A stretch of 35,076 bases of DNA. Origin: CAYUCJ01 sp049282265. Its GTDB lineage: Bacteria; Desulfobacterota; DSM-4660; Desulfatiglandales; Desulfatiglandaceae. A program made the translations under genes and the position numbers. The DNA lies in NCBI GenBank assembly GCA_049282265.1, contig JBAPTR010000024.1, positions 1 through 35,076 of the forward strand. Direction: 5' to 3'. Below, in pieces: positions 9,078 to 16,196 of the stretch. Each line of letters starts with the position of its first letter. Positions within the stretch are counted from its first letter, which is position 1. Under the pieces are notes generated by a model. It was not told where the DNA came from, searched no databases, and saw only the letters and a program-made list of their open reading frames with translations.

Positions 9078-9160
9078 AGGTGCTTATCCGCCCAGGTTGT
9101 CCGACCAGCTTCTCACTACCATGAGCAGAGCGGCTTGTCAAAAGGATCAAGAAAATGCCA

Positions 9161-9652
9161 TCAAATGGCAACATTCACCGGCCGCGCATCCAGGACCCGG
9201 ATGAGGGCGTCGGGGGTCATGGAGGCCAGAAGTCCCCGCCTTCCAGCGTTGATATAGATCCTGGGCAGTTCCAGAATGGTTGCTTCCACACAGGCCTTCA
9301 TCTTTTTTTTCGTTCCGAAGGGGGAAATGCCTCCCACCAGGTACCCGCTGTATCTCTTTGCCTCCTGAGGGTCACAGGGCCGCACCTTTTTCACGTCAAG
9401 CTCCCTGGCAAGCTCCCTGGTGGAAATGTGCTTGTCCCCATGCATCAGGACCAGGAAGGGCTCAGAATTTTCATCCATCATTACAAGGGTCTTGATGACC
9501 TGGTGTTCCTCCAGGCCGAGGGCATCCGCGGCAGCAGATGCCACGGCCGTCCCCGTCTTTTTCTCGTACCTGTAGGGATGCAGTGTAAAAGCAACGCTGT
9601 TTGCTTTCAATTCCCGAATAGCCTGTGTAGCGGGAAACTTCTGTTTCACCAT
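9161..9652 (-). CDS. ybaK: Cys-tRNA(Pro)/Cys-tRNA(Cys) deacylase, YbaK/EbsC family
   Basis: 163 residues, the normal YbaK length. The family hydrolyses Cys-tRNA(Pro) made in error by prolyl-tRNA synthetase. Visible signatures are the N-terminal TQAIRELKANSVAFTLHPY, the DALGLEEHQVIKTLVM segment with the conserved Lys used for substrate binding, and the C-terminal YLVGGISPFGTKKKM, where the GGISPFG loop is diagnostic. A good ribosome site (GAGGTG) precedes the ATG. Its stop codon lies 83 bases before the start of the downstream HDOD gene, and it begins 29 bases after the wtpC stop, so it may ride on the wtp transcript. Confidence 0.93.
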   Translation of the reverse strand: MVKQKFPATQAIRELKANSVAFTLHPYRYEKKTGTAVASAAADALGLEEHQVIKTLVMMDENSEPFLVLMHGDKHISTRELARELDVKKVRPCDPQEAKRYSGYLVGGISPFGTKKKMKACVEATILELPRIYINAGRRGLLASMTPDALIRVLDARPVNVAI

Positions 9653-9681
9653 AGAGCACCTCCCTGCTCATGTATAAGATA

Positions 9682-10752
9682 TCATCTCGGAAACCAGTAG
9701 ACCCCTTCTTTCAATATACCGACCGGTACAACGATACCGACCGCAATGGAAACAGGGAGATTACCGAATTCCCGCCTGGATAGAGAGGTCTTGAGGTGTT
9801 CCCCTGAAGGGTATACAAGATCGAGATCAACGTGCCCGTTCATGAAGTTCATTGCAGCGAGACGCATTTTCCCTTTCCATGTATAGGGATTGTCTCCCTT
9901 TCCAGGAAAAATTTCAACACACCATCCCGGGACAGAGAAATAAACCGCACTCTCCCTCCCAGTCGCCTCCCTTGAAGGGAATTCCGGAATGTCCAGGGCC
10001 CCCAGACCCGACAGATATCTTTCCCCTTCTTTTGTCCCCCGAAGAAGATTTTCTATCCCAAGCAGTTCCGCGACCGTACGACTTCGGGGCCGCCTCAGGA
10101 CCATTTCAGGTTTGCCTTCCTGCAGGATGCCACCATCCTTCATAAGGGCCAGGTGATCGGCAAGAAAGAAGGCCTCCGGCAGATCGTGCGTGATGTGAAA
10201 AATCGTTACCCCGAGTTCCCTGTGAATCCTCTTCAGTTCCCGCCTGAGGCGGCCACGGGTGGAACGATCCAGGGCGCTCAAAGGTTCGTCCAGGAGAAGG
10301 ACGTAGGGCTTCAGGACCAGGGCGCGGGCCAGAGCCACCCGTTGCTGCTCACCACCGGAGAGTCGCCCTGGCCGCCGATTCAGCAGGTGGCCGATTTCCA
10401 GGAAGCCGGCCATCTCTTCCACGGTCTTCTTGATCTCTCCGCGGGCCTCTTTTTTCAGACGCAATCCAAATGCAATATTCTCCTGAACCGTGAGGTGGGG
10501 AAAGAGGGCATAATCCTGGTATACCACACCAAGGTTGCGTTTTTCAGGCGGCCAACGGGTGGCATCCTTTCCATCGATCCATGTCCTTCCCCCGGTGGGT
10601 CGATGCAATCCCGCAATAGTCTCGAGAAGGACCGTTTTCCCGGTTCCCGTGGGGCCCAGGAGGACAAGGTACGCACCCGGTTCCACATGCAGGGAAATAT
10701 TCTTGAGACGAAACGCACCAAGCTGGACACCGATAGCTTCAAGCCGAAGCAC
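9682..10752 (-). CDS. wtpC: Tungstate/molybdate ABC importer, ATP-binding protein
   Basis: 356 residues: an ABC ATPase with a C-terminal regulatory/TOBE-like extension. Walker A is GPTGTGKT (about 33-40), the signature is LSGGEQQRVALARAL, Walker B is YVLLLDEPLSALD, and the switch His lies in FHITHDLPEAFFLADH. The C-terminal 120 residues carry beta-rich sequence with CVEIFPGKGDNPYTW, as in ModC/WtpC subunits that sense oxyanion. It powers uptake of tungstate or molybdate with wtpB and wtpA. The GTG start directly abuts the wtpB stop (TAA then GTG), so translation is coupled. The tungstate rather than molybdate label rests on the WtpA partner. Confidence 0.88.
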   Translation of the reverse strand: MLRLEAIGVQLGAFRLKNISLHVEPGAYLVLLGPTGTGKTVLLETIAGLHRPTGGRTWIDGKDATRWPPEKRNLGVVYQDYALFPHLTVQENIAFGLRLKKEARGEIKKTVEEMAGFLEIGHLLNRRPGRLSGGEQQRVALARALVLKPYVLLLDEPLSALDRSTRGRLRRELKRIHRELGVTIFHITHDLPEAFFLADHLALMKDGGILQEGKPEMVLRRPRSRTVAELLGIENLLRGTKEGERYLSGLGALDIPEFPSREATGRESAVYFSVPGWCVEIFPGKGDNPYTWKGKMRLAAMNFMNGHVDLDLVYPSGEHLKTSLSRREFGNLPVSIAVGIVVPVGILKEGVYWFPR

Positions 10753-11526
10753 TTACGCCTCCCTGGGCCGCGTCGCAAGCCATCGAAGCAAGGAAAAGAT
10801 GATGAGACATATCAAGATCAGGACCACGGCCACGGGTGTTGCATATTTGAGCCCGTAGGACTGGAATCGTTCCCAGATGAGAATCGGCGCCGTCATGGGA
10901 TGGTAGGCCAGTATGATAACGGCCCCGAATTCGGAAATGCCCCTTGCCCACATCATGATCGCGCCGGAAAGAATGGGGCGCCACGTGAGGGGCAGACTGA
11001 CCTTGAAAAAGGACCTCCAGGGGGTTGCCCCGAGGGTTCGTGCCACCCGCTCAAGCCTTGGATCAACGGAAATAAAACCGTCCCTGGCCGCATTGACCAG
11101 GAAGGGGAGCGACACAAAGGCCATGGCCAGGCTGATTCCCGCCTCAGTTCCCACAAAACCGATACCCAGCTTTTCAAAGGCCCTGCCCAGAAAAAACCGG
11201 CGCCCGTAAACCATCAGGAGCGCAATACCGGCAGCGGTATGGGGAATCATGATGGGGAGGTCGATCAACCCCTGGACAAGACTCTTACCGGGGAATTTCC
11301 AGCGTGCCAGGATATAGGCCAGAGGAATGCCGAAGACGGCACAGACCAGCGTGGCCCACAAGGCCGAGCGAAGGGTCAACAGGATCGAAGAATAGACCTC
11401 TGGTTCTGAAATCGTGGCCCTCAGGATCGCAGGATCCGCAGCCATCATCATCCTGGCCAGGGGGATGACGATCATCAGAATTACGATGGTACTCAGACAC
11501 CATATGACGGCCTTGAAATTCCTCAT
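10753..11526 (-). CDS. wtpB: Tungstate/molybdate ABC importer, permease
   Basis: 257 residues with about six membrane helices and the inner-membrane permease EAA-type loop (VARTLGATPWRSFFKVSLPLTWRP, about 165-185) that docks to the ATPase. Family segments include LIDLPIMIPHTAAGIALLMVYG and the C-terminal RGISEFGAVIILAYHPMTAPILIW, which matches ModB/WtpB permeases. It forms the homodimeric channel for the oxyanion delivered by wtpA. AAGGAAGG four bases before the ATG is a good ribosome site. It is preceded by wtpA (77-base gap) and followed without a gap by wtpC. Confidence 0.92.
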   Translation of the reverse strand: MRNFKAVIWCLSTIVILMIVIPLARMMMAADPAILRATISEPEVYSSILLTLRSALWATLVCAVFGIPLAYILARWKFPGKSLVQGLIDLPIMIPHTAAGIALLMVYGRRFFLGRAFEKLGIGFVGTEAGISLAMAFVSLPFLVNAARDGFISVDPRLERVARTLGATPWRSFFKVSLPLTWRPILSGAIMMWARGISEFGAVIILAYHPMTAPILIWERFQSYGLKYATPVAVVLILICLIIFSLLRWLATRPREA

Positions 11527-11603
11527 TCAGCCTTCCTTTTTCGGTTTGGCCGTTGGGCCCGTTGACAGGGTCTATACTTCGGGCCACCTCATTACTCGAC
11601 CAA

Positions 11604-12575
11604 TTACCGCACGAATTGTTTCAATTCAGCGGGCAATTGATTGAAGTCACCCGTTGCCCTTGCCACCTTGAGAGGTTCCTGTCCGTTACGCCTCATGATC
11701 TCACGCCCCTCGGGCCCAAGCAGAAAAGAAATGAATTGAATGGCCCGCTTCCGATGGGGTGCATTCTTCGGGATGGTGATTCCATAAACCATGGGTTTGC
11801 CTTTCTTAACAATGAAGGATCCCGGAGCTTTTCCCGAGATCCTGGTACTGGCCTGTTCATAGAACCCTGCATATTTGGAAGAAGCCAGGTTGATGTTGAC
11901 CGGCAGTTTCACAAAGGGCATGTTGTGCTGCATGGACACGGATTTGTAGATAAAAACATAATCGAGTTCTCCGGCCTCCAGGAGGGCGATCAGGTCGGTC
12001 TCCTTGGGCCGCACATTCTTCTCAGGACAACCAGCCTTCAGCTTTTCATAAAGCCCCGGCACTTTGTAGTATTTCTCGGCCAGTTGCCAGACAAGCTGGC
12101 TCCTGTACCCGCAGGGATCGCTGTTGGGGTCGGAATGGCCGTATTCCACGTCTTTCCGAAGGAGAATTTTATACCAGTTCTGCCCGTTGATCTCCTTTGC
12201 ATAGTTTGAATCCGGCCTGTACATGATGGCCATCTCGTTGGTGGCAAAGGAGATATTCCATGAGGCATATTTGGGAATCAGCAGGTTTTCAATCACCGTA
12301 TAGTCGGCGGAGGCCATGATATCAGCGGGCCGGCCCAGGTCACTGATCTTTCTGGCGCAGGTCCGCGAACCGCCCGCCTCCCGCAGCACCTCCACACCGG
12401 GATGATGGCGGTTAAACGCTTTGGCCACTTCCCTGAAGGGGATGGAGAGGGATCCGGCGTGAAATATGATGAGTTTGTTAGCTTCCTCTGCATGCAGAGG
12501 ACCCATTAAGAGGGATACACAAATAATTCCCGCAACCAATACAATTCCAACCCGTTTTGAAAGACAACTCTTCAC
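11604..12575 (-). CDS. wtpA: Tungstate/molybdate-binding protein WtpA
   Basis: 323 residues, exported. Start chosen at GTG 12575: an ATG two codons upstream directly abuts the ribosome site (AAGGAGG then ATG), whereas the GTG has six-base spacing. A hydrophobic signal peptide follows (KRVGIVLVAGIICVSLLMG...AEEANK). The mature protein carries WtpA landmarks: LIIFHAGSLSIPF, ASADYTVIENLLIPKYASW, FATNEMAIMYRPDSNYAKE, YGHSDPNSDPCGYRSQLVW. The family binds tungstate or molybdate in the periplasm with very high affinity; the Asp and Glu oxyanion ligands characteristic of WtpA fall in such segments. The gene starts 17 bases from the edge of palindromic element copy 2, which separates it from its probable regulator. 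Confidence 0.93.
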   Translation of the reverse strand: MKSCLSKRVGIVLVAGIICVSLLMGPLHAEEANKLIIFHAGSLSIPFREVAKAFNRHHPGVEVLREAGGSRTCARKISDLGRPADIMASADYTVIENLLIPKYASWNISFATNEMAIMYRPDSNYAKEINGQNWYKILLRKDVEYGHSDPNSDPCGYRSQLVWQLAEKYYKVPGLYEKLKAGCPEKNVRPKETDLIALLEAGELDYVFIYKSVSMQHNMPFVKLPVNINLASSKYAGFYEQASTRISGKAPGSFIVKKGKPMVYGITIPKNAPHRKRAIQFISFLLGPEGREIMRRNGQEPLKVARATGDFNQLPAELKQFVR

Positions 12576-12592
12576 TATCATCCTCCTTATGT

Positions 12593-12736
12593 GTCAGCTC
12601 AATAAATAAGGCAAATCAGACAACGCATGGTCGCGGCCGGGAGGTCGCTCTTACTGTAGGAGCTCCTGCTGTAGGAGCAACGTCCACGTTGCGAGGTATC
12701 TATTTCGCAGGGAATGTCCTATTTACTGAGCTGATA
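12593..12736 (-). repeat. Palindromic intergenic element, copy 2 (with an internal REP-like hairpin)
   Basis: About 144 bp. The plus-strand left end GTCAGCTCAATAAATAAGGC and the complemented right end TATCAGCTCAGTAAATAGGA match the ends of copies 1 and 3. The centre holds two direct TGTAGGAGC words (near 12655 and 12672) and a GCAACG-TCCA-CGTTGC hairpin, which resembles the GTAGGAGC-type REP sequences known from gammaproteobacteria. The element fills the whole gap between the regulator and wtpA. The TAA at 12723-12725 inside it is the regulator's stop codon. Confidence 0.78.
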
Positions 12737-13667
12737 CCTCCTTACTTTGTTTGGCCGTTTGCGGGAAGACCATCTTCCCACAAAGGTTCAAATCATACCC
12801 TTCAAGTTCTCCTGCAAGCTCAAGAAAGGCTTTCTCGTGCAGGAGGCCTAAGAAAAGTTGCACCCCATGGTCAAAAAAGCGATCCTTGGAAACGAGAAAA
12901 TCAAACCGTTCCCACCGCCAAGGGATAAAATCCAGGTCCAGCATACCGGCGACCGCCTTTATTCCCGGTCCGGCATCTGCACGGCCTGAAAGCACTTCAA
13001 GACCCACTTCCATATGACGTGCCACTTCATTCTCATAGCCTTCCACCATGTCCCCGCTGATGCCCGCCTCTTCGAGTTCCCGGTCAAGGAGCAGACGGGT
13101 CCCGGTCCCTGGGGGACGATTGACCATATGGATATCCTTCTTCCCCAGATCCTTTGTGGCCTGGATCCCTTTTGGATTCCCTTTCTGCAAAATGAGCCCC
13201 TGTTCACGTCGACAAAAATTTACCACCGCAGGCATCTGGTCCAGTTCTTCCTCTGCAAAACCGAAGTTGTATTCCTCATCCTTTTCCTGCAGCAGGTGAC
13301 TTGATGCCATGTGACAGAGGTTCCGCCGCAATGACCTGATCCCCCCCATGCTCCCCAGGTTGCCGAATACCCCTAGATGATCAGGATAGGTCCGGTTAAA
13401 CAGGGTGATGGTCCTGTCCAGCAGGATATCGTTGCTCCCAGCGATAATAAGCAGACCGTGATAGGGCGGCAGGGGGTGGGAGGGCTTCGGATAGTTGATG
13501 GTCTGATTTTCCAGCCACTGCACCACCAAATGCCTGGGGAAAAGCCACTTACCTGTTGCCTTGGTGCCTGGAAGGCCTTTCTCGGATATCAGCGAATAGA
13601 CCATCTTCTCATTGATATCCAGGAGACCGGCCACCTCCCGCGTGTTCAACAGTTTTTTCTCTTCCAT
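12723..13667 (-). CDS. Excisionase-type HTH / PBP-like domain regulator (probable oxyanion-responsive)
   Basis: 314 residues. The N-terminal 60 form a MerR/excisionase-type winged helix (LLNTREVAGLLDINEKMVYSL...GKWLFPRHLVVQWLE). Residues from about 70 to 300 form a periplasmic-binding-protein-like effector domain, with MVNRPPGTGTRLLLDREL and HMEVGLEVLSGRADAGPGIKAVA typical of the PBP_like family found with molybdate and tungstate genes. It probably senses the oxyanion in the cytoplasm and controls wtpABC; the ligand is inferred from position. AGGAGGG precedes the ATG. A strong promoter and palindrome lie just upstream. The last residues EVSAQ and the stop codon come from palindromic element copy 2. 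Confidence 0.85.
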   Translation of the reverse strand: MEEKKLLNTREVAGLLDINEKMVYSLISEKGLPGTKATGKWLFPRHLVVQWLENQTINYPKPSHPLPPYHGLLIIAGSNDILLDRTITLFNRTYPDHLGVFGNLGSMGGIRSLRRNLCHMASSHLLQEKDEEYNFGFAEEELDQMPAVVNFCRREQGLILQKGNPKGIQATKDLGKKDIHMVNRPPGTGTRLLLDRELEEAGISGDMVEGYENEVARHMEVGLEVLSGRADAGPGIKAVAGMLDLDFIPWRWERFDFLVSKDRFFDHGVQLFLGLLHEKAFLELAGELEGYDLNLCGKMVFPQTAKQSKEVSAQ

Positions 13668-13689
13668 CGTGAAATCCCTCCTGGGCGCA

Positions 13690-13719
13690 AATTACAGCAA
13701 TAATGTAATTATTAGTCAA
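13690..13719 (-). promoter_or_regulatory. Promoter with overlapping palindromic operator for the HTH/PBP-like regulator
   Basis: On the minus strand TTGACT (13719-13714), 17 bases, then TGTAAT (13696-13691) is a near-consensus sigma-70 promoter (5/6 in each box). The palindrome AATTACA-7-TGTAATT (13690-13710) covers the -10 box and most of the spacer, which is where an autorepressor would bind. The regulator start codon is 23 bases further downstream. Confidence 0.65.
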
Positions 13720-13777
13720 TAGTATTTTTTTCGTGCGGGAAAAAGGGTCATACAGACAAATATTAACGAAAAAATAT

Positions 13778-13829
13778 AATAGTTCAATAAACAGTGGCAG
13801 CAATCCTTCCCCTCTTTACTGAACTACTA
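13778..13829 (-). repeat. Palindromic intergenic element, copy 3 (minimal form)
   Basis: Only 52 bp: AATAGTTCAATAAACAGTGG at the left and, complemented, GTAGTTCAGTAAAGAGGGG at the right, with a few bases between. It shares AATAAACAG(T)GGCAGCAATCC with copy 1. This is the element reduced to its ends. It lies between tonB and the regulator gene, just upstream of the regulator promoter. Confidence 0.75.
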
Positions 13830-13898
13830 CGAAAAAATATTATTTCTTCACCATCACTATTCCTGCTCTCTAGGACAGTTCGAACAGGATCGTGAGAT

Positions 13899-14576
13899 TT
13901 AATGGAATATCTTCACTGAAAAAACGGGGGGTTTGGGAAAAGGGGCGGCGTCCTGTACGGCCTTAACGGCCGCCCTGTCCAGGATACTCGACCCCGAACT
14001 CTTCATGACCCGTGCCGTGTTGATGTGTCCTTCCATCGTAACAACAAACCGCACGGTGACAGCCCCCTGTATCCGCTTTTGTCTGGCCGCGCGCGGGTAT
14101 TTTTTACAATGTTCAATCCTGAGCTTAACGATGTTGAAGTAGGACCGGCGACTGTCGTATTCGCTGGTACCTCCACTCTCCCGAAGACCTGAACCCCTGT
14201 CGGCAATCTTCGGAGCCGTTTCAGCTCTGACCGGTGGAATCCACTCCCGGATCTCAGGCGCATCAAGGGCCGGCAATGCGAATACGCTCGCACGTTCCGG
14301 CGGAAGAAAATCCGTCATTTTCTCCACATCAAAAGGCTTCGGGGGCCTGGGTGAAGGAACGGTCACTGTCCGTATTGCCGGTCTCTCTAACGGTTCGGGA
14401 CTGGGGGGATCAGCTTGCACACGTCTCGGCCGGGGAATGCTCCTTAATGACGGTCTGAAAATTTCCTGCAAAGTCAAATCAATGTAACTTAAGGCACTCG
14501 ACCGATAAATCCCCGCCATATGCAGGAATAGAGCCAAGTGAATCCCGACGGAAACAACGATCAACCCCCGAAGCAA
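13899..14576 (-). CDS. tonB: TonB-family energy transducer (set 1)
   Basis: 225 residues from the TTG at 14576. One N-terminal membrane helix (GLIVVSVGIHLALFLHMAGIY) is followed by a Pro-rich periplasmic spacer (FRPSLRSIPRPRRVQADPPSPEP...) and a C-terminal TonB domain (about 145-225: KKYPRAARQKRIQGAVTVRFVV...GSSILDRAAVKAVQDAAPFPKPP). It links ExbBD to outer-membrane receptors. The start is odd: the frame stays open upstream into exbD without ATG, GTG or TTG, and the homologous TonB at 17095-17853 has about 20 extra residues before the same NWLL motif. A rare start or a frameshift near 14600-14640 is possible. The 200-base stretch after the stop holds only palindromic element copy 3. Confidence 0.85.
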   Translation of the reverse strand: MLRGLIVVSVGIHLALFLHMAGIYRSSALSYIDLTLQEIFRPSLRSIPRPRRVQADPPSPEPLERPAIRTVTVPSPRPPKPFDVEKMTDFLPPERASVFALPALDAPEIREWIPPVRAETAPKIADRGSGLRESGGTSEYDSRRSYFNIVKLRIEHCKKYPRAARQKRIQGAVTVRFVVTMEGHINTARVMKSSGSSILDRAAVKAVQDAAPFPKPPVFSVKIFH

Positions 14577-14653
14577 CCAGTTAGCATCATTTCCGTGTTC
14601 ACTGCCGCATTTCAGTTTGTTCCCACCCGACCGCGCAACGGAGTCAATTGCCG

Positions 14654-15061
14654 CTACAGCCTCTTTTCCGTGGCAAGGCAGAGCCTTGCTGCTCCCGCCG
14701 CCTTTGCCACGTCCATCACAGCTACCACCTTGTCCAGGACCGCTCGCCGATCCGCCCTGACGACCACCAGCCTGTCCTTCCCATTCCCAACCATCTCCCT
14801 GATTTTCCTGAACAGGGCTCCCAGGGCGACTTCATTTTGCCCCAGAAACACCTTTCCTTCCCGATCCACGTACACCGTAATCTCCTCTTCCGTCCGGGGT
14901 GCCGCGGCACTTGCCCTGGGCAGTTTGACATTGATTCCCTCATTTACCATGAAATTCGTGGTCAGAAGAAAATAGATCAGCAGGAGAAACACGATATCGA
15001 TGAGGGATGCAATAGGAATGATCACCTGATAGCGAGGCCTTTTCCTGGAATATCGAAGCAC
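14654..15061 (-). CDS. exbD: ExbD/TolR-family proton-channel subunit (set 1)
   Basis: 135 residues. A short cytoplasmic N-terminus leads into one membrane helix PIASLIDIVFLLLIYFLL carrying the essential Asp22 of the ExbB/ExbD proton path. The periplasmic domain ends AGAARLCLATEKRL. The start is GTG with AAAGGAG six bases before it. It sits between exbB (12-base gap) and tonB (about 77 bases). The C-terminal 13 residues are almost identical to those encoded by the remnant at 17855-17893, which shows that this exbD once had a paralogue in the window. Confidence 0.92.
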   Translation of the reverse strand: MLRYSRKRPRYQVIIPIASLIDIVFLLLIYFLLTTNFMVNEGINVKLPRASAAAPRTEEEITVYVDREGKVFLGQNEVALGALFRKIREMVGNGKDRLVVVRADRRAVLDKVVAVMDVAKAAGAARLCLATEKRL

Positions 15062-15073
15062 AGAGAACTCCTT

Positions 15074-15682
15074 TCAGGGCTTTCTTGACAGGGCCTTCAA
15101 AAAAGTCACTGCGCCATCCTGCAGCCTCGCCTCAAACCTGTCCACGCGGGCCATCAGGTAGCTGTGGGCCACCATGGTGGGAAGGGCCACGGCAAGACCG
15201 AGGGCAGTGGTCAACATCGCCTCCCATATACCCCCGGCAAGAACCGCCGCGTTTACCTTTCCGCCCATCTGCTGGATCACCATGAATGCCTTTATCATGC
15301 CCAGGACCGTCCCAAGGAGCCCCAGCAACGGGGCAATATTCCCGATGGTGGCAAGTGCTTGAAGATACCGGGACAACAGCCTTATCTCCTCCCCGGTGGA
15401 ATGGACGATCACCGTCTCCAGGGTCTCCCGGTCCTGGTTCTCGACCTCGATTGCATGGGTGAGCATGCGCCCCATGGGTGTAGCGCTTGATTCCGCAAGC
15501 TCATAGGCCTGGTGATCTTCACCGTTTCTCATGTGCGTTGCCACCCTCTGCGCCACCCCGTCCCCGTCTACTCGAACCCGGGCAAAACGGATAAGCCTTT
15601 CCAGGAAAATGGCAAGGGCCACCACAGAACAAAAAAGGATCGGACCTACAAGGACTCCACCCTTTGAAAGAAAATCAATCAT
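15074..15682 (-). CDS. exbB: ExbB/TolQ-family proton-channel subunit (set 1)
   Basis: 202 residues with three membrane helices: VLVGPILFCSVVALAIFLERLI near the start, then two in LATIGNIAPLLGLLGTVLGMIKAF and EAMLTTALGLAVALPTMVAHSYLM. The conserved Pro-Leu-Leu-Gly-Leu-Leu-Gly-Thr segment is the ExbB/MotA channel signature. With ExbD it forms the inner-membrane motor that energises TonB. The ATG at 15682 is only five bases after the stop of a 30-codon ORF, so its translation is probably coupled to that ORF. Confidence 0.93.
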   Translation of the reverse strand: MIDFLSKGGVLVGPILFCSVVALAIFLERLIRFARVRVDGDGVAQRVATHMRNGEDHQAYELAESSATPMGRMLTHAIEVENQDRETLETVIVHSTGEEIRLLSRYLQALATIGNIAPLLGLLGTVLGMIKAFMVIQQMGGKVNAAVLAGGIWEAMLTTALGLAVALPTMVAHSYLMARVDRFEARLQDGAVTFLKALSRKP

Positions 15683-15687
15683 ACCTC

Positions 15688-15780
15688 TTATCTCCTCATC
15701 TGCCCGACCACTTTTTCTTCCACGTAGACCTCTCTCAGGCGCTCCGGTATGTTACCCGACGGCTCCCGACTCCCGTACAT
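15688..15780 (-). CDS. Small ORF translationally coupled to exbB (30 residues)
   Basis: ATG at 15778-15780 has a strong ribosome site (CGGAGGG, spacing about seven). The predicted peptide begins MYGSREPSGNIPERLREV, is charged, and ends VVGQMRR. The TAA stop is followed by GAGGT and then the exbB ATG, the arrangement seen for coupled genes. There is no membrane helix or known motif. It could be a leader peptide that loads ribosomes for exbB or a small functional protein. Conservation in relatives would decide. Confidence 0.55.
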   Translation of the reverse strand: MYGSREPSGNIPERLREVYVEEKVVGQMRR

Positions 15781-15856
15781 GCTTTTCCCTCCGGGATAAC
15801 TTGGTCCTGAACTTTTCCGGGAGCTTCTTATGTCATTTTTGATAGAACAAAATACC

Positions 15857-15885
15857 GAAAAAAAGAAACTTGGCGCCCTCAAGTT
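15857..15885 (-). terminator. Rho-independent terminator
   Basis: On the minus strand AACTTG-AGGGCGC-CAAGTT is followed by TTCTTTTTTT. It lies 310 bases after the tupA-like gene and 77 bases before the small ORF that precedes exbB. It could end the long tupA operon or act as an attenuator for the exbB operon. Confidence 0.65.
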
Positions 15886-16196
15886 CCTTAACGTGATGAG
15901 ACTATGATTCAGAGTCGATGTTTGTCAAGGAAAAACATTATTCATACTGATTACAACCATAACTTACCTGTACTAAGGACATCAACGCAACGACAGCAGG
16001 GACACGTGCGACAGAACAGGAATCACAGGAGACCGAGGCGACGGTTCAAGCTGAAAAAACCGTTGCCGGCCTGCCCCCCATATGGCAAACTCGGTGGCTT
16101 CCAGGGACCGGGCACAACGGACAGGTTCATGCCGAAGCGGCTCATGACGGTCTTAAAGGTCTCGGCGCCGGGTTCCGAAATTATGAATGGATTGTT
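15886..16196 (-). other. Leader/intergenic region upstream of the exbB set
   Basis: There is no full-length gene here. A promoter-like pair on the minus strand, TTGACA (15928-15923), 16 bases, CATAGT (15906-15901), would start transcription only about ten bases before the terminator 15857-15885, so its meaning is unclear. From 16196 down to 16023 one minus-strand frame stays open for about 58 codons right after the tupA-like stop (TFKTVMSRFGMNLSVVPGPW and following) but has no ribosome site. It may be a decayed gene or part of a repeat. No riboswitch could be recognised. Confidence 0.4.

Noticed and set aside
10153..11409. Plus-strand 418-codon open frame
   Set aside because: It lies antisense to wtpC and wtpB, whose motifs are intact. 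Its composition is that of a shadow frame and it has no ribosome site or recognisable domain.
13609..13803. Minus-strand 64-codon open frame between tonB and the regulator
   Set aside because: It spans the regulator promoter and palindromic element copy 3 and overlaps the regulator start in another frame.
15886..16196. Cobalamin riboswitch before the exbB set
   Set aside because: A GCCACCG-type word is present, but the surrounding conserved box and pairing partners are not seen.
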